Part shown: one piece after another, positions 5,602 through 15,066 of the stretch
Layout of the letters: the number at the start of each line of letters is the position of its first letter
Position numbering within the stretch: the first letter of the stretch is position 1
Made by a program: the position numbers and the translations under genes
Notes under the pieces: generated by a model
Database searches by the model: none
Told to the model about the DNA's origin: nothing
What the model saw: the letters and a program-made list of their open reading frames with translations, nothing else
From: Alphaproteobacteria bacterium
GTDB taxonomy: Bacteria > Pseudomonadota > Alphaproteobacteria > Caedimonadales > UBA9215
Reading direction: 5' to 3'
Assembly (NCBI GenBank): GCA_024281375.1
Contig: JAJSAD010000075.1
Coordinates: forward strand, 1 to 40,684
DNA: 40,684 bases

Positions 5602-7704
5602 ATGTCAGAATTTTTCTTTGAAATCCGTTCCGGTGAAATTCCAGCTCAAATGCAAAGACCAGCAGCAACAGACCTAAAACGTCTTTTAGAGCAACGTTTT
5701 AAAACCCTAACGCTAACCCATGGGGATATAGAAACATTTGTGGGTCCCCGTCGCCTGATTGCGGTGGTTAAAGATCTTGCAACAGAAATCCCGGCACGTC
5801 ATGAAGAGCGGCGTGGTCCTCGGGTTGATGCTCCTGATCAAGCCATTCAAGGCTTTTTAAAGACCACAGGGAAAACAGTGGATGATCTTGAAATGCGGGA
5901 AACCCCCAAGGGACATTTTTATTTTCTTGTGGAAGAAGTGTCCGCAAAACCGACAAAAGATCTCTTGCCTGATGTGATTCGTGAGATTATCGTGACTTTA
6001 CCGTGGCCCAAGAAAATGACCTGGTCCACAACCACGAAAACATGGGTGCGTCCTCTTCAAGGAGGATGTGCGATTTTTAACAATCACCCTCTCGAGTTCA
6101 CCGTTTCCATGAATGAAGAAAATCACCCCGACCCCGTACTCATTGACTTTAATAATATCACAACGGGGCATCGTTTTATGGCCCCCTCTCCTTTCCCTGT
6201 AAAGAATTTCGATGATTATCAACAAAAGCTTCGTAAAGCCTTTGTGATTATAGATCAAAAAGAACGTCAAACCCTTTTAACACAACAAATTGCCGACCTT
6301 TGTGCTAACCATAACTTGACTATTCTGGAGGATAAGGGGCTTTTGGATGAAGTCACGTACCTTGTTGAATGGCCTGTTTGTTTACTAGGGACCATTGAGG
6401 ATCGTTTTATGGCATTACCCCCAGAGGTCTTACGCACCACCATGCGCGTTCATCAACGCTATTTCAGTGTCCATAAAAAAGGGGGCGCCTTTGCGCCTCA
6501 CTTTATTGTTGCCGCAAATAGTGTTGCCCCCGATGGTGGCAAAACTATTGTGACGGGAAATGAGCGTGTCTTGAAAGCAAGACTTTCCGATGCGGCCTTT
6601 TTCTATGAACAAGATCGCAAAAAAACATTGGTAGAGCAGGGTCAGAAATTAGCCGAGACTGTTTTTCATGCGGACCTTGGAACCTTAGCCCAAAAACAAG
6701 ACCGCCTTGTTAAAATTATCGAGCACATTGGGGAAGGTGATCCTGCTGTATCTGATGTTCAAAAGGCAGCTTCTTTATGTAAAGCTGACCTCATGAGCGA
6801 TATGGTTTATGAATTTCCCGAGCTTCAAGGCATTATGGGGTCCTATTATGCCAAGGCTGATGGAGAGAATGAAGCTGTGTCTCAAGCTCTTTATCATCAG
6901 TATTCACCAAAAGGCCCGAGTGATGATCTGCCTATAGGAAAAGCAAGCCAGCTTTTAGCATTGGCGGATCGTTTGGATACGTTGGTTGGGTTCTTTAGTG
7001 TGGGGCTTAAGCCGACGAGTTCTAAAGATCCTTTTGCCCTCAGGCGTGCAAGTCTTGGTATTATTCGTTTCCTTGAAAAAGGCTATGAATGTACTTTAAG
7101 CGATATTTTAGATTTTGTTTTTGATCAGTTTGAGGGGGTGAAAAATCCAGAAAAAGCATTGCCAAAAGAAGACGTCCTTAAAGACATCAAAGCTTTTTTC
7201 ATTGAGCGCTTGAAAGTTTACTGGCGGGATCAAGGCTTTTCCCATGACTATATTGAGGCTGTTTTATCTCAAGGCTTAAGGGAGCCCCTTCATGTTATAA
7301 AGGCCCGCCTTGAGGCGTTAACATCCTTTGTGAAAGAAGATCCAGAGGCAGCCACAAATCTTTTCGCTGGATACAAACGGGCTCATAATATTATCATTAA
7401 AGAAATTGAAGGGCCAAATGCTTTTAGGTCCCCCTCTGAAATTGACTTTAAAAAAGAGGAAGAGCGTGCTCTGTTCCAAGCCCTTAATACGTCTCGAGAT
7501 CAAGTTAAGGCCTCCCTTGAGAAGAGAGACTTTACAAAAGCAATAGCGGCCCTAGCCCCCTTACGCACGCCCATTGATGCTTTTTTTGAGAACGTCCAAG
7601 TAAATGATGACAATCCAGATGTCCGTGCAAATCGCTTAAATCTTTTGAATAATATTTTGGAAGTCTTTAGGAAAATTGCCAACTTTTCAGAAATCGACGG
7701 ATAA
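5602..7704 (+). CDS. glyS: Glycyl-tRNA synthetase beta subunit
   Basis: A 700-residue beta subunit that binds tRNA-Gly and is required for activity with GlyQ. It starts with the family N-terminus SEFFFEIRSGEIPAQMQ, followed by VGPRRLIAVVKDL and RRGPRVDAPDQAIQGFLK. The central part holds PPEVLRTTMRVHQRYF, the HD-like region MVYEFPELQGIMGSYYA with LADRLDTLVGFFSVG, and KDPFALRRASLGIIRF. The C-terminus ends in the usual anticodon-binding helical domain. A strong GGAGGGG lies 11 nt ahead of the ATG. Full length, no disruption. A terminator follows at 7718. Confidence 0.98.
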   Translation: MSEFFFEIRSGEIPAQMQRPAATDLKRLLEQRFKTLTLTHGDIETFVGPRRLIAVVKDLATEIPARHEERRGPRVDAPDQAIQGFLKTTGKTVDDLEMRETPKGHFYFLVEEVSAKPTKDLLPDVIREIIVTLPWPKKMTWSTTTKTWVRPLQGGCAIFNNHPLEFTVSMNEENHPDPVLIDFNNITTGHRFMAPSPFPVKNFDDYQQKLRKAFVIIDQKERQTLLTQQIADLCANHNLTILEDKGLLDEVTYLVEWPVCLLGTIEDRFMALPPEVLRTTMRVHQRYFSVHKKGGAFAPHFIVAANSVAPDGGKTIVTGNERVLKARLSDAAFFYEQDRKKTLVEQGQKLAETVFHADLGTLAQKQDRLVKIIEHIGEGDPAVSDVQKAASLCKADLMSDMVYEFPELQGIMGSYYAKADGENEAVSQALYHQYSPKGPSDDLPIGKASQLLALADRLDTLVGFFSVGLKPTSSKDPFALRRASLGIIRFLEKGYECTLSDILDFVFDQFEGVKNPEKALPKEDVLKDIKAFFIERLKVYWRDQGFSHDYIEAVLSQGLREPLHVIKARLEALTSFVKEDPEAATNLFAGYKRAHNIIIKEIEGPNAFRSPSEIDFKKEEERALFQALNTSRDQVKASLEKRDFTKAIAALAPLRTPIDAFFENVQVNDDNPDVRANRLNLLNNILEVFRKIANFSEIDG

Positions 7705-7717
7705 GAAGTTTCTCAAA

Positions 7718-7757
7718 TAAAAAAGCCCCTCTTTTTAGAAGATGGGGGGGCTTTTAT
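7718..7757. terminator. Bidirectional rho-independent terminator
   Basis: AAAAGCCCC (7721-7729) pairs with GGGGCTTTT (7747-7755) around an A/T-rich loop. A run precedes the stem on the left and T-rich sequence follows on the right, so it can stop glyQS from the left and the 7810-9717 gene from the right. Confidence 0.85.
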
Positions 7758-7809
7758 TTTCTATAGGAGCCTCTGCAAAAGGGGTGAACGAAAAAATGAA
7801 CCCTATATT

Positions 7810-9717
7810 TTATAGACCCTCATCATTGGGATCAACAGGAGGAGGACATCCAGTTCGTAATTGCCAATCTTGTTCAACAAATTCTGAACGCACCTCATGC
7901 ATCATCAGTGCAGCAAAGTCTTCTGGGGCATCTCTTAACTTCTGTGTGAAAGCATTCAACTCATCCGAGGCATCATTTGTAAGGTCAAAATGATCCTTAA
8001 CAGCTTGAGAGAATTGACTAGCAGCAGTCCCATAATGCAAGCGAAGATTTCTAAGAATTTCATCAACTTTATCACCTGCTTTGTCCGCGTCAGCAATTTC
8101 ATCTACAGTAGTTCTCGGTAGATGCTCTTGAAGAGTATCAACTTCATAGAGAATATGAAAGAGAGCCAATGTTTCTAAAGGGTGCAAAGCGCTGGGGCGA
8201 TAAAAACGTTCATATTGCCCCATAATAGTTTTACCGCCTCCAACAGCTGCAGGAGCAGCCAAAACAGTTCTAATCCACCTTAGATCTTCCATATTATGTC
8301 CATCTGCTTGATATAAAAGTCTTATAGGACGCTTACTTTCTTCCATAGATTCTTCAATTCTTTCACTTATCAAGCGCTGAAAATCATCTGATCCATTATA
8401 GGCAGCCCGCAAAGCCGTAAAGAGTTTTTCTGCATTAACCAAGAAAGGTTCATTGTCAGCTTCAATTTTTTCAATACGTATATTTGTCATAACAAGTTCA
8501 CAGTTTTGAAGTACAGAAATTTCTGTGGGTGTTTTCCTTTCAAGGGGAGAAATCTCCAGGTACTCTAAGAGCCTCTCAGGATAGGAAGCAACAAGATTGG
8601 TTAATCCTCCGACATCATCTTGAAGTTCCTTAAAAGCTTGGGGAAAATTATGGGCTTGTCTATCCATATTATCTTCTATGTCACGTTTTGTGTGTGCAAG
8701 TTGATCTGTTAACGCATAAAGCTGCATAATAGTACCATTGACAGTCGTAAGTAATCCTTCAAGGTGCTCCTTTGTGGTTTCAATACGAATTCTCATATCA
8801 TCCCCAGAACCTTGTAAAAACAATTTTAGTCTTGCTTCTCTAATGTCTTTTGGATTTTTTAGTCCCATACTCGCCGCTAGAACAGGCACCATAAGTAGGG
8901 TTTCAGGGGCAGCTAAAAGAAGAGCCAAATCAGGATTCAGGTCAATAAGAATATTTCTGAGATTATCATGAGATATCCCTAATAAATCATCCTCATCTGC
9001 ATGGGGTATTAGGTTATAACCATCAAAGGTCACGCCAAAATTTCTAACATTATCAAGGGGATCGACACGTAGAGTGCCCTCTAAACGAGTCAATTCGTCT
9101 CTGCCACTGTTTAAGGCTTCAAGATTATCTCCGATAAGTTCAAATTCTACTCGGGGAGCTCTTCTGCGAAGACCAACTCCGTTATTAATAACAGCAAATA
9201 GTTCGGCCATTGGGTTACCTGCGTTAGCATCTCCACCACCATTTCCTCCCAGGGGGAAATTCATGCGGGGGGGAGGGGGAGGTCCACCTCCAGGCTGTGG
9301 GGGGGCATTATGAACATCAGGTGCATTATTTACAACATGCTCTGGAACGCGCGCGCGCGCCTCTCTGTGTTGTCTTAGAATTGCCCTTATGTCGAATTGT
9401 CCATCAGCGACATCTACTTCTCTTTCTTCTTCTATAACCTCCGGAACCCCTTCCCGTCGCAGACCATTAAGTTGATTCATAACCATATTGTTAAGTTCAC
9501 GAAAGTCAGGCAAAGGAGCAGCGCCTCCAGGCAACACTCTTTCTCTTATTTGCTCAACTACCTCTTGATCAATGTCGTCAAAATGGCTTTGCAATTCCTC
9601 TAATTCTCTTTCTTCTTCTGGTGTCAAATCATTAGGATTATAACCACGAATAGCTTTTAAGTGGTTTAGTCGTTCTCTATCTGCTCTCTTAGAATGTTCG
9701 TCTACCTCTCCCTTCAA
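7810..9717 (-). CDS. Unrecognised proline-rich, coiled-coil protein
   Basis: I do not recognise a family. The frame encodes about 635 residues from a TTG at 9717 and stays open, with similar charged heptad-like sequence, up to a TAG near 9823, so the true N-terminus may be missing. The first in-frame ATG is only codon 78. Layout: charged helical N-terminus (1-65), acidic stretch EEEREVDVAD (97-106), proline tract (139-151, with PPPPP), glycine-rich linker (157-168), then about 460 mostly helical residues. There is no signal peptide or membrane segment. G7 runs (9267-9273, 9299-9305) and a 13-nt CG alternation (9348-9360) interrupt the otherwise AT-rich code. Proline tracts before helical domains occur in host-directed actin or SH3-binding proteins; this is speculation. 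A terminator lies at 7718-7757. Confidence 0.55.
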   Translation of the reverse strand: MKGEVDEHSKRADRERLNHLKAIRGYNPNDLTPEEERELEELQSHFDDIDQEVVEQIRERVLPGGAAPLPDFRELNNMVMNQLNGLRREGVPEVIEEEREVDVADGQFDIRAILRQHREARARVPEHVVNNAPDVHNAPPQPGGGPPPPPRMNFPLGGNGGGDANAGNPMAELFAVINNGVGLRRRAPRVEFELIGDNLEALNSGRDELTRLEGTLRVDPLDNVRNFGVTFDGYNLIPHADEDDLLGISHDNLRNILIDLNPDLALLLAAPETLLMVPVLAASMGLKNPKDIREARLKLFLQGSGDDMRIRIETTKEHLEGLLTTVNGTIMQLYALTDQLAHTKRDIEDNMDRQAHNFPQAFKELQDDVGGLTNLVASYPERLLEYLEISPLERKTPTEISVLQNCELVMTNIRIEKIEADNEPFLVNAEKLFTALRAAYNGSDDFQRLISERIEESMEESKRPIRLLYQADGHNMEDLRWIRTVLAAPAAVGGGKTIMGQYERFYRPSALHPLETLALFHILYEVDTLQEHLPRTTVDEIADADKAGDKVDEILRNLRLHYGTAASQFSQAVKDHFDLTNDASDELNAFTQKLRDAPEDFAALMMHEVRSEFVEQDWQLRTGCPPPVDPNDEGL

Positions 9718-9766
9718 ACGGTCATTTTCTGCTCTCAGTTCGGAGGTTTCGCGACGCTGTGCAGGG

Positions 9767-10291
9767 GTGCAAAGAAAATTTGAATCTTCTTGGGCCTTAG
9801 CGACAGAAATCTTTTTTAACTATAACAATTCCGAAAGATCACAAGAATTACCCGAAGCCAGTTTTCTTCCGGACGGTACAGTAAGACAAACACCCTTTAT
9901 TAAAACAAATCATAAAAAGAGTTTTGGGTTGCGAGGTCTCATCCAGTTGCCTGTATCCACCTGTTGGACATTAATGGCAGGAGCAGACCTTTTATGGACT
10001 CATTTTGATATTGATCTTCAAACTCTTTCTTCAACGCAAGAGGATACCCTTTCAGGACATAAAAAGGAATACACGCCTGGTATAGCTCCGACCATCGGTG
10101 CGGAATTTAAAATGAATGAGAGTATTTCTGTTAGAGGAACCTATGCATATCAAATTCATCGTCGGATTACAATAAACAATCTTGTGCAGGCTTCATCACC
10201 TGATTCAGCTATTGCAGAAACTTACACATATAAAGCAACCCTAAGACCCCGCGCCCATGTGTTGAAAGTTAACATTGTTATTTATATTTAA
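9767..10291 (+). pseudogene. 3' remnant of an outer-membrane beta-barrel protein
   Basis: About 170 residues of alternating polar/hydrophobic strands with short turns (LRGLIQLPV, LMAGADLLWTHFDIDL, GIAPTIGAEFKMNESISVRG, KATLRPRAHVLKVNIVIYI) are typical of the last strands of an outer-membrane barrel. The final strand ends in Ile where an aromatic residue is usual. There is no signal peptide and no barrel start. The nominal GTG start at 9767 has no usable ribosome binding site, so the 5' part is missing. It lies head-to-head with the start region of the 7810-9717 gene, with frames overlapping at 9767-9822, and meets the ubiH-like gene tail-to-tail with a 3-nt overlap. Confidence 0.5.
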
Positions 10292-11475
10292 AGGCCCATG
10301 GCATGGCGGGTGAGGACTTTCTTAAGGCCTGGCAATCTGTTAGTGAGGTCCATGCCAGCGCGCCTAAGGTGCCCCAGTGATTTACTATCATTGGAGAAGA
10401 GCCGCACAAGACCATCGCACATGCCTGTCATACTGAGGACATCTTTACGACGTTTTTTTTCATAATTTTCTAATAAGGTGAGTGAGCCAATATCAAGACC
10501 AAGGTTTTGAGCCTCTTTAAGGTGGCGCGACAAAACATCCACATCCCGCAATCCGAGGTTAAATCCTTGTCCCGCTACGGGATGAATGGCGTGGGCCGCG
10601 TCCCCAATGAGAACTAAGCGAGGCGCCACATACTTTTTGACAATTGTAACCTCTAGGGGAAACAACCACCGCTGTCCTGTCAGGGTAATTTTTCCCAAGA
10701 CACTTGAAAAATGCTGTTAAATTTCCGTTGCGAGATCCGTATCACTGAGGCTGTGATAATAATCGGCTCGATCAGTTTTAAGGCTCCAAATAAGACCCGA
10801 GCGATTGCCTTTCATGGGGAGGATGGCAATAGGACCTGTTTTAAGAAAATGTTCATAAGCGCAATTTTGATGGGGCTTTTCGTGGTCCATGACCAGTACA
10901 AGAGCCTTTTGATCGTAGGGTATTTGTTTGCTTTTTATACCGACTTGTTGGCGCACAAAAGAATTTTTCCCATCAGCTGCTAGCGCGAGGGGCGCGACTA
11001 GGGGAGCTTTTTGATTTTTTAGAACCACGTCAACATGATTTGTTTCAAAGGTCACTTCTTCAATCTCACAAGGGGCAAAAAGATGAAAATTATCTTGGGA
11101 TTGCAGCGCTTTGTAAACCGTTGATCTGAAATGACGTGTCTCGATATTAAAGCCCATTGGGTGTTGAGAAGCAATATCTTGAGCGCCATAATGAAGTCCG
11201 TCACCAGGACCTTCAGAGGTCACAAAAATATCTTGGATGGGCTCAGCTACAGGCTCAAGATCGCTCCAAATACCGGCTTTTTCTAGGATAAGTTTCGAGC
11301 CATAAGCATAGGCAAAAGTGCGTCCATCATAGGTTTCTTTCAGCACATCCTTATAATCCAAACGATCCAGCAGAGCCGTTTTAAAGCCTTGTTGGCAGAG
11401 AAAGAGAGCAGCGGTCATGCCCACAGGGCCGCCGCCAATAATGATGATGTCAAAGTGTTGTTTTTGCGCTGTCAT
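10288..11475 (-). pseudogene. UbiH/Coq6-family FAD monooxygenase with internal stop
   Basis: The gene would encode a flavin hydroxylase of ubiquinone biosynthesis. The N-terminal half has FAD-binding IIIIGGGPVGMTAALF (residues 10-25), DGRTFAYAYGS and AADGKNSFVR. The C-terminal half has GDAAHAIHPVAGQGFNLG, the second FAD motif. Codon 253 (10719-10717) is TAA. The reading frame is unchanged on both sides (ATEI, stop, QHFSSVLGKITLTGQRW) and nothing is missing, so a single point change, perhaps CAA to TAA, explains it. The start at 11475 is preferred because GGTGAG lies 5 nt upstream; 11487 is an alternative. The two pieces might still be made by readthrough or restart, but loss of function is more likely. 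Confidence 0.88.
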
Positions 11476-11531
11476 TTTTCTCACCATGTGATTAAAATAG
11501 ATATATTAGAAATATCATGGGAATATCATTT

Positions 11532-13355
11532 ATGCGAGCTTTGTTTGCGCTTCTTATTATCTGTATTGCGGTTGTGCAACCAGCCCTGGCCAAGAAAAAA
11601 TCACATGCCATTGCCATGCACGACGATATCAAATACCCCAAAGACTTTAAGAATTTTGAGGGGGTTAATCCGAAAGCACCCAAAGGAGGCACTTTAAAGC
11701 TTGGGGTTGTGGGGACTTTTGATTCAACAAATCCCTATATTACAAAGGGCACAGCACCCGTTGGGTTATCTCGTTATTCTGAAAAATTTGTTTTTGAAGG
11801 GTTAATGGCGCGTTCTCCCGATGAGCCTTTTACGCTCTATGCTTGGATTGCTGAATCCGTTGAGGTCGCGGATGATCGCTCTTGGATTACCTTTCATATT
11901 AACCCCAAGGCAAAGTGGGAAGATGGGACACCTATTACGCCTCAAGATGTTATGTTCAGCCACGAGATCTTAAAAGAAAAGGGCGCTCCTAATATGCGTC
12001 TTATGTACTCTAAGGTTGATACCGTTGAACAGACCGGCGATTTCAGTGTGAAATTTACCTTCAAAACCCAGGAAGATGGCACCTATAATCCTGAAATGCC
12101 CTTGCTCATTGGATTGATGTCTGTGTTGTCTCGTCATTTTTTTGAGGGAAAAGAATTTGAGAAAACCTCTCTTAATTTTGTGATGGGAAGTGGTCCCTAT
12201 AAAATCACCGGCATTAAGCCTGGTCATCGTATCGTCTATGAGCGTCGTCAAGATTATTGGGGAGACGATCTACCCATTAATAGAGGAAAGAATAATTTTG
12301 ATCGTATCGAAGTTGAATATTACCGGGAACCTAATGTGGCGCGCCTTGCCTTTGAAAGTGGTGAGTATGATTATCTTACGGAATCGAAACCTGATAAACA
12401 AAAGCGTCTTGTAAAGTTATCAAAATCTTCTAAAAGCCCCCTTAAAATTGTTGACTATGACCACAAACGATCTGTTGCTCTGTCGACCTATTGTATGAAT
12501 GGGCGCCGTGATATTTTTAAGGACCGCCGTGTTCGAGAAGCCCTCTCCTATGCGCTGGATTTCCATTGGCTTAACAAAAACTTGTTCCATGGGGTTTATA
12601 AACGGAACCGTAGCTTTTTTGAAAACACAGAGCTCGCTCATCAAGGAGTTCCTTCCGATGCAGAATACAAGCTCTTGAAACAATTCAAAGGAGAAGTTCC
12701 CGATGAAGTTTTTGAAAAGCCTTATTACCCCGCAAATTATAAGAAAGAGTCTAAATTCCGGGAGGGACTTAAAATCGCAAAAGATCTCTTGAAAAAAGCA
12801 GGCTGGAACATCCAAAAAGGTGTTTTAAGAAATGTAAAAACCGGTAAGGCCTTTGAATTTGAGATGATGCTTTACAATAAGGAAGATGAAAAAGTTGCCC
12901 TCGCTTTTGCAAGAACCCTCAAAAAATTGGGCATTCACATGACAATTCGAACATTAGATGCGGCTCAATATGAAATGCGTCGGTTAAAATTTGATTATGA
13001 TATGATTTTAAATGCGTGGTTTGCGGGGAATTCTCCAGGGGCTGAGCTCTATTTTTATTGGGGGTCAGAGATGGCGGATCAAGAAGGCAGCCGCAATTAT
13101 CCAGCGGTGAAAAACAAAGCTGTAGACTTCTTGTGTAAGTATATTGCCGCCGCTCAAACACGAAAAGAACTTGTAACGGGCTGTCACGCCTTAGATAGGG
13201 TTCTCATGTGGGGTCATTATGTGATACCTTTCTACTATAATAACCGTGTTTTTATTGCACACCGTACCCCGTTAGACCATCCTGAAGTGGTTCCTGAATT
13301 ACCGGTGTTGCTTGCAACTTGGTGGGCAACACCAGAAAAAGAAAAGAAAAAATAA
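11532..13355 (+). CDS. Periplasmic oligopeptide-binding protein (YejA-like, SBP family 5)
   Basis: About 607 residues from the ATG at 11532 (an in-frame ATG at 11517 is possible). A signal peptide is clear: ALFALLIICIAVVQPALA, cut before KKKSHAIAMHDD. The mature part shows family 5 binding-protein features: NPKAPKGGTLKLGVVGTFDS near the start, FEGLMARSPDE, AKWEDGTPITPQDVMFSHE (residues about 125-145) and GSGPYKITGIKPGHRIVYER. The long HDDIKYPKDFKNFEGVNP segment is typical of the YejA subgroup, which binds peptides or microcin C. No permease or ATPase gene is adjacent, so its transporter is elsewhere. It is divergent from the ubiH-like pseudogene. Confidence 0.88.
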   Translation: MRALFALLIICIAVVQPALAKKKSHAIAMHDDIKYPKDFKNFEGVNPKAPKGGTLKLGVVGTFDSTNPYITKGTAPVGLSRYSEKFVFEGLMARSPDEPFTLYAWIAESVEVADDRSWITFHINPKAKWEDGTPITPQDVMFSHEILKEKGAPNMRLMYSKVDTVEQTGDFSVKFTFKTQEDGTYNPEMPLLIGLMSVLSRHFFEGKEFEKTSLNFVMGSGPYKITGIKPGHRIVYERRQDYWGDDLPINRGKNNFDRIEVEYYREPNVARLAFESGEYDYLTESKPDKQKRLVKLSKSSKSPLKIVDYDHKRSVALSTYCMNGRRDIFKDRRVREALSYALDFHWLNKNLFHGVYKRNRSFFENTELAHQGVPSDAEYKLLKQFKGEVPDEVFEKPYYPANYKKESKFREGLKIAKDLLKKAGWNIQKGVLRNVKTGKAFEFEMMLYNKEDEKVALAFARTLKKLGIHMTIRTLDAAQYEMRRLKFDYDMILNAWFAGNSPGAELYFYWGSEMADQEGSRNYPAVKNKAVDFLCKYIAAAQTRKELVTGCHALDRVLMWGHYVIPFYYNNRVFIAHRTPLDHPEVVPELPVLLATWWATPEKEKKK

Positions 13356-13371
13356 AAAGGTTACATGAAAA

Positions 13372-14163
13372 ATGTCCTCTACCAAAACACATCCTTATCA
13401 TATTGTTGACCCTAGTCCTTGGCCTTTTGTGGGGGCCCTTGCTATTTTCATGTTGCTCTCGGGTGTGATTTTATACGTACGTGATATTACCCCCCTTTTA
13501 TTTTGGGTTGGGCTTGTTTTGTTACTTTTCACCCTTATGGGGTGGTGGCGTGATATGATGAATGAAGCAAAAACAAAAGACCATACCAAAGAAGTTCGTG
13601 TTGGATTCAAGTACGGTATGGCACTTTTTATTGCCTCGGAGGTTATGTTTTTTGTGGGTTTTTTCTGGGCGTACTTTAATGCGGCCCTTGATCCTAACGA
13701 AGCCATGGGAAATGTGTGGCCTCCTAAGGGTATTGAAACATTGGAGGCATGGGATCTTCCTTACTTTAACACTCTTGTATTGCTTCTGTCAGGCACAACC
13801 GTGACTTGGGCCCATGAGGCTATTTCCAAAGGAAAAATCAAAGAAATGATGCGGATGACCGCTTTAACAATTCTGTTGGGTGTTATTTTTCTTGCGGTGC
13901 AGATGTATGAATATTCCCATGCGACCTTTGCTTTTAGTGGGGGTATTTATCCGACCACCTTTTATATGGCAACAGGCTTTCACGGTTTCCATGTTTTTGT
14001 AGGGGTGTGTTTTTTGATTGTGGCTTGGTTTCGGGCTAAAAAAGGACATTTCAAACAAGGAGACCACTTTGGATTTGATGCAGCAGCCTGGTACTGGCAC
14101 TTTGTCGATGTTGTCTGGTTGTTTCTCTTTATGGCGATTTATTGGTGGGGCGCTTCTTCTTAA
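13372..14163 (+). CDS. ctaE: Cytochrome c oxidase subunit III
   Basis: A 263-residue seven-helix membrane subunit of the aa3-type oxidase. It has the family start YHIVDPSPWPFVGALAIFML, the GWWRDMMNEA loop, GFKYGMALFIASEVMFFVGF (with the conserved Glu), then ATGFHGFHVFVGVCFL and the ending DAAAWYWHFVDVVWLFLF. Length fits the family. It follows the binding-protein gene by 16 nt and is followed by repeat A copy 1 and SURF1. Subunits I and II are not in the window. Confidence 0.97.
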   Translation: MSSTKTHPYHIVDPSPWPFVGALAIFMLLSGVILYVRDITPLLFWVGLVLLLFTLMGWWRDMMNEAKTKDHTKEVRVGFKYGMALFIASEVMFFVGFFWAYFNAALDPNEAMGNVWPPKGIETLEAWDLPYFNTLVLLLSGTTVTWAHEAISKGKIKEMMRMTALTILLGVIFLAVQMYEYSHATFAFSGGIYPTTFYMATGFHGFHVFVGVCFLIVAWFRAKKGHFKQGDHFGFDAAAWYWHFVDVVWLFLFMAIYWWGASS

Positions 14164-14178
14164 GTTTTAGGAACAACC

Positions 14179-14282
14179 ATAGTCGTTTCAAAGAGGTTCC
14201 AGTCTAGGCAAGAGCGACGACGACGACCCCTTGTAGTTTAGAAGCGATTAACGACGTCTGGGACCTTTTAGGAATGACTATA
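14179..14282. repeat. Repeat family A, copy 1
   Basis: A 104-bp element with terminal inverted repeats: ATAGTCGTTTCAAAGAGGTT at the left, CTGGGACCTTTTAGGAATGA then CTATA at the right. It starts 15 nt after the ctaE stop and ends 21 nt before the SURF1 start. Compared with copies 2 and 3, several bases are changed, and a CGA triplet run (14214-14226) has replaced the GATCGACGACT segment. Confidence 0.85.
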
Positions 14283-14303
14283 TATCTTGAGTGTTAAATT
14301 TTA

Positions 14304-15062
14304 ATGATAAACCACCCTCCTAAAGATGCTTTTTCTTATATAAAATATTTGATCAAGCCTGGTTTGCGAGGCTTTTTCCTCTTCTTTCTCATGACATTTT
14401 TGCTGCTCATCGCCCTTGGGACCTGGCAAATTAATCGTTTGGAATGGAAAAATAATCTGATCCAAACCATTAATGACAATCTTTCTAAACCGCCTATTAA
14501 CCTTGATGATTTATTGATCGAGATTCTGCCAAAGGACACAAATCCTGATTATAGGCATGTTTATATCAAGGGAATTTTTGAAAGAACAAAACCCTTTAAG
14601 TTGTTGATGCAAATGCAAAATGAGACACTTGGCTATCATTTAATTGTTCCGTTTGTTCTAGAAAATGGTGCACAAGTGCTTGTAAATATTGGGTGGGTGC
14701 CTGCTGATATTAATCCTGAGACCCTTATTATACCAACGGATACCATAAACATTAAAGGTATTGTGAGATCCAAAACAGGGCGTAATTCTTATACCCCTGA
14801 TAATGATTATGAAACTCAAGACCTTTTTAGCCTGGACCCCCTTGAAATCGCCCATGAAAAAACGTGGCCCCTATTGTTGCCTTTTTTTATTACCTTAACG
14901 ACCCCTTTACCAGAAATTGGGAAATACCCTTTGCCCGTTGACATACGAATTACCATACGTAATGCACACCTTGAATATGCTCTTACGTGGTATTTATTAG
15001 CGCTCTTTTGGGTGATTATTTTTGTGATTTATGCCCGGCGTAAAATTGACCAAAAGGATTAG
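14304..15062 (+). CDS. SURF1-family cytochrome oxidase assembly protein
   Basis: A 252-residue inner-membrane assembly factor that helps insert haem a into oxidase subunit I. It has the expected two-helix layout: helix 1 (GFFLFFLMTFLLLIALGTWQ) running into the signature GTWQINRLEWKNNLI, a periplasmic domain containing GYHLIVPFVLENGAQVLVNIGWVP in pieces, and helix 2 near the end (YALTWYLLALFWVIIFVIYA). It lies just after ctaE, the usual alphaproteobacterial neighbour. The ribosome binding site is poor, perhaps because repeat A copy 1 lies immediately upstream. Its stop is 4 nt before repeat A copy 2. Confidence 0.93.
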   Translation: MINHPPKDAFSYIKYLIKPGLRGFFLFFLMTFLLLIALGTWQINRLEWKNNLIQTINDNLSKPPINLDDLLIEILPKDTNPDYRHVYIKGIFERTKPFKLLMQMQNETLGYHLIVPFVLENGAQVLVNIGWVPADINPETLIIPTDTINIKGIVRSKTGRNSYTPDNDYETQDLFSLDPLEIAHEKTWPLLLPFFITLTTPLPEIGKYPLPVDIRITIRNAHLEYALTWYLLALFWVIIFVIYARRKIDQKD

Positions 15063-15066
15063 TAAT

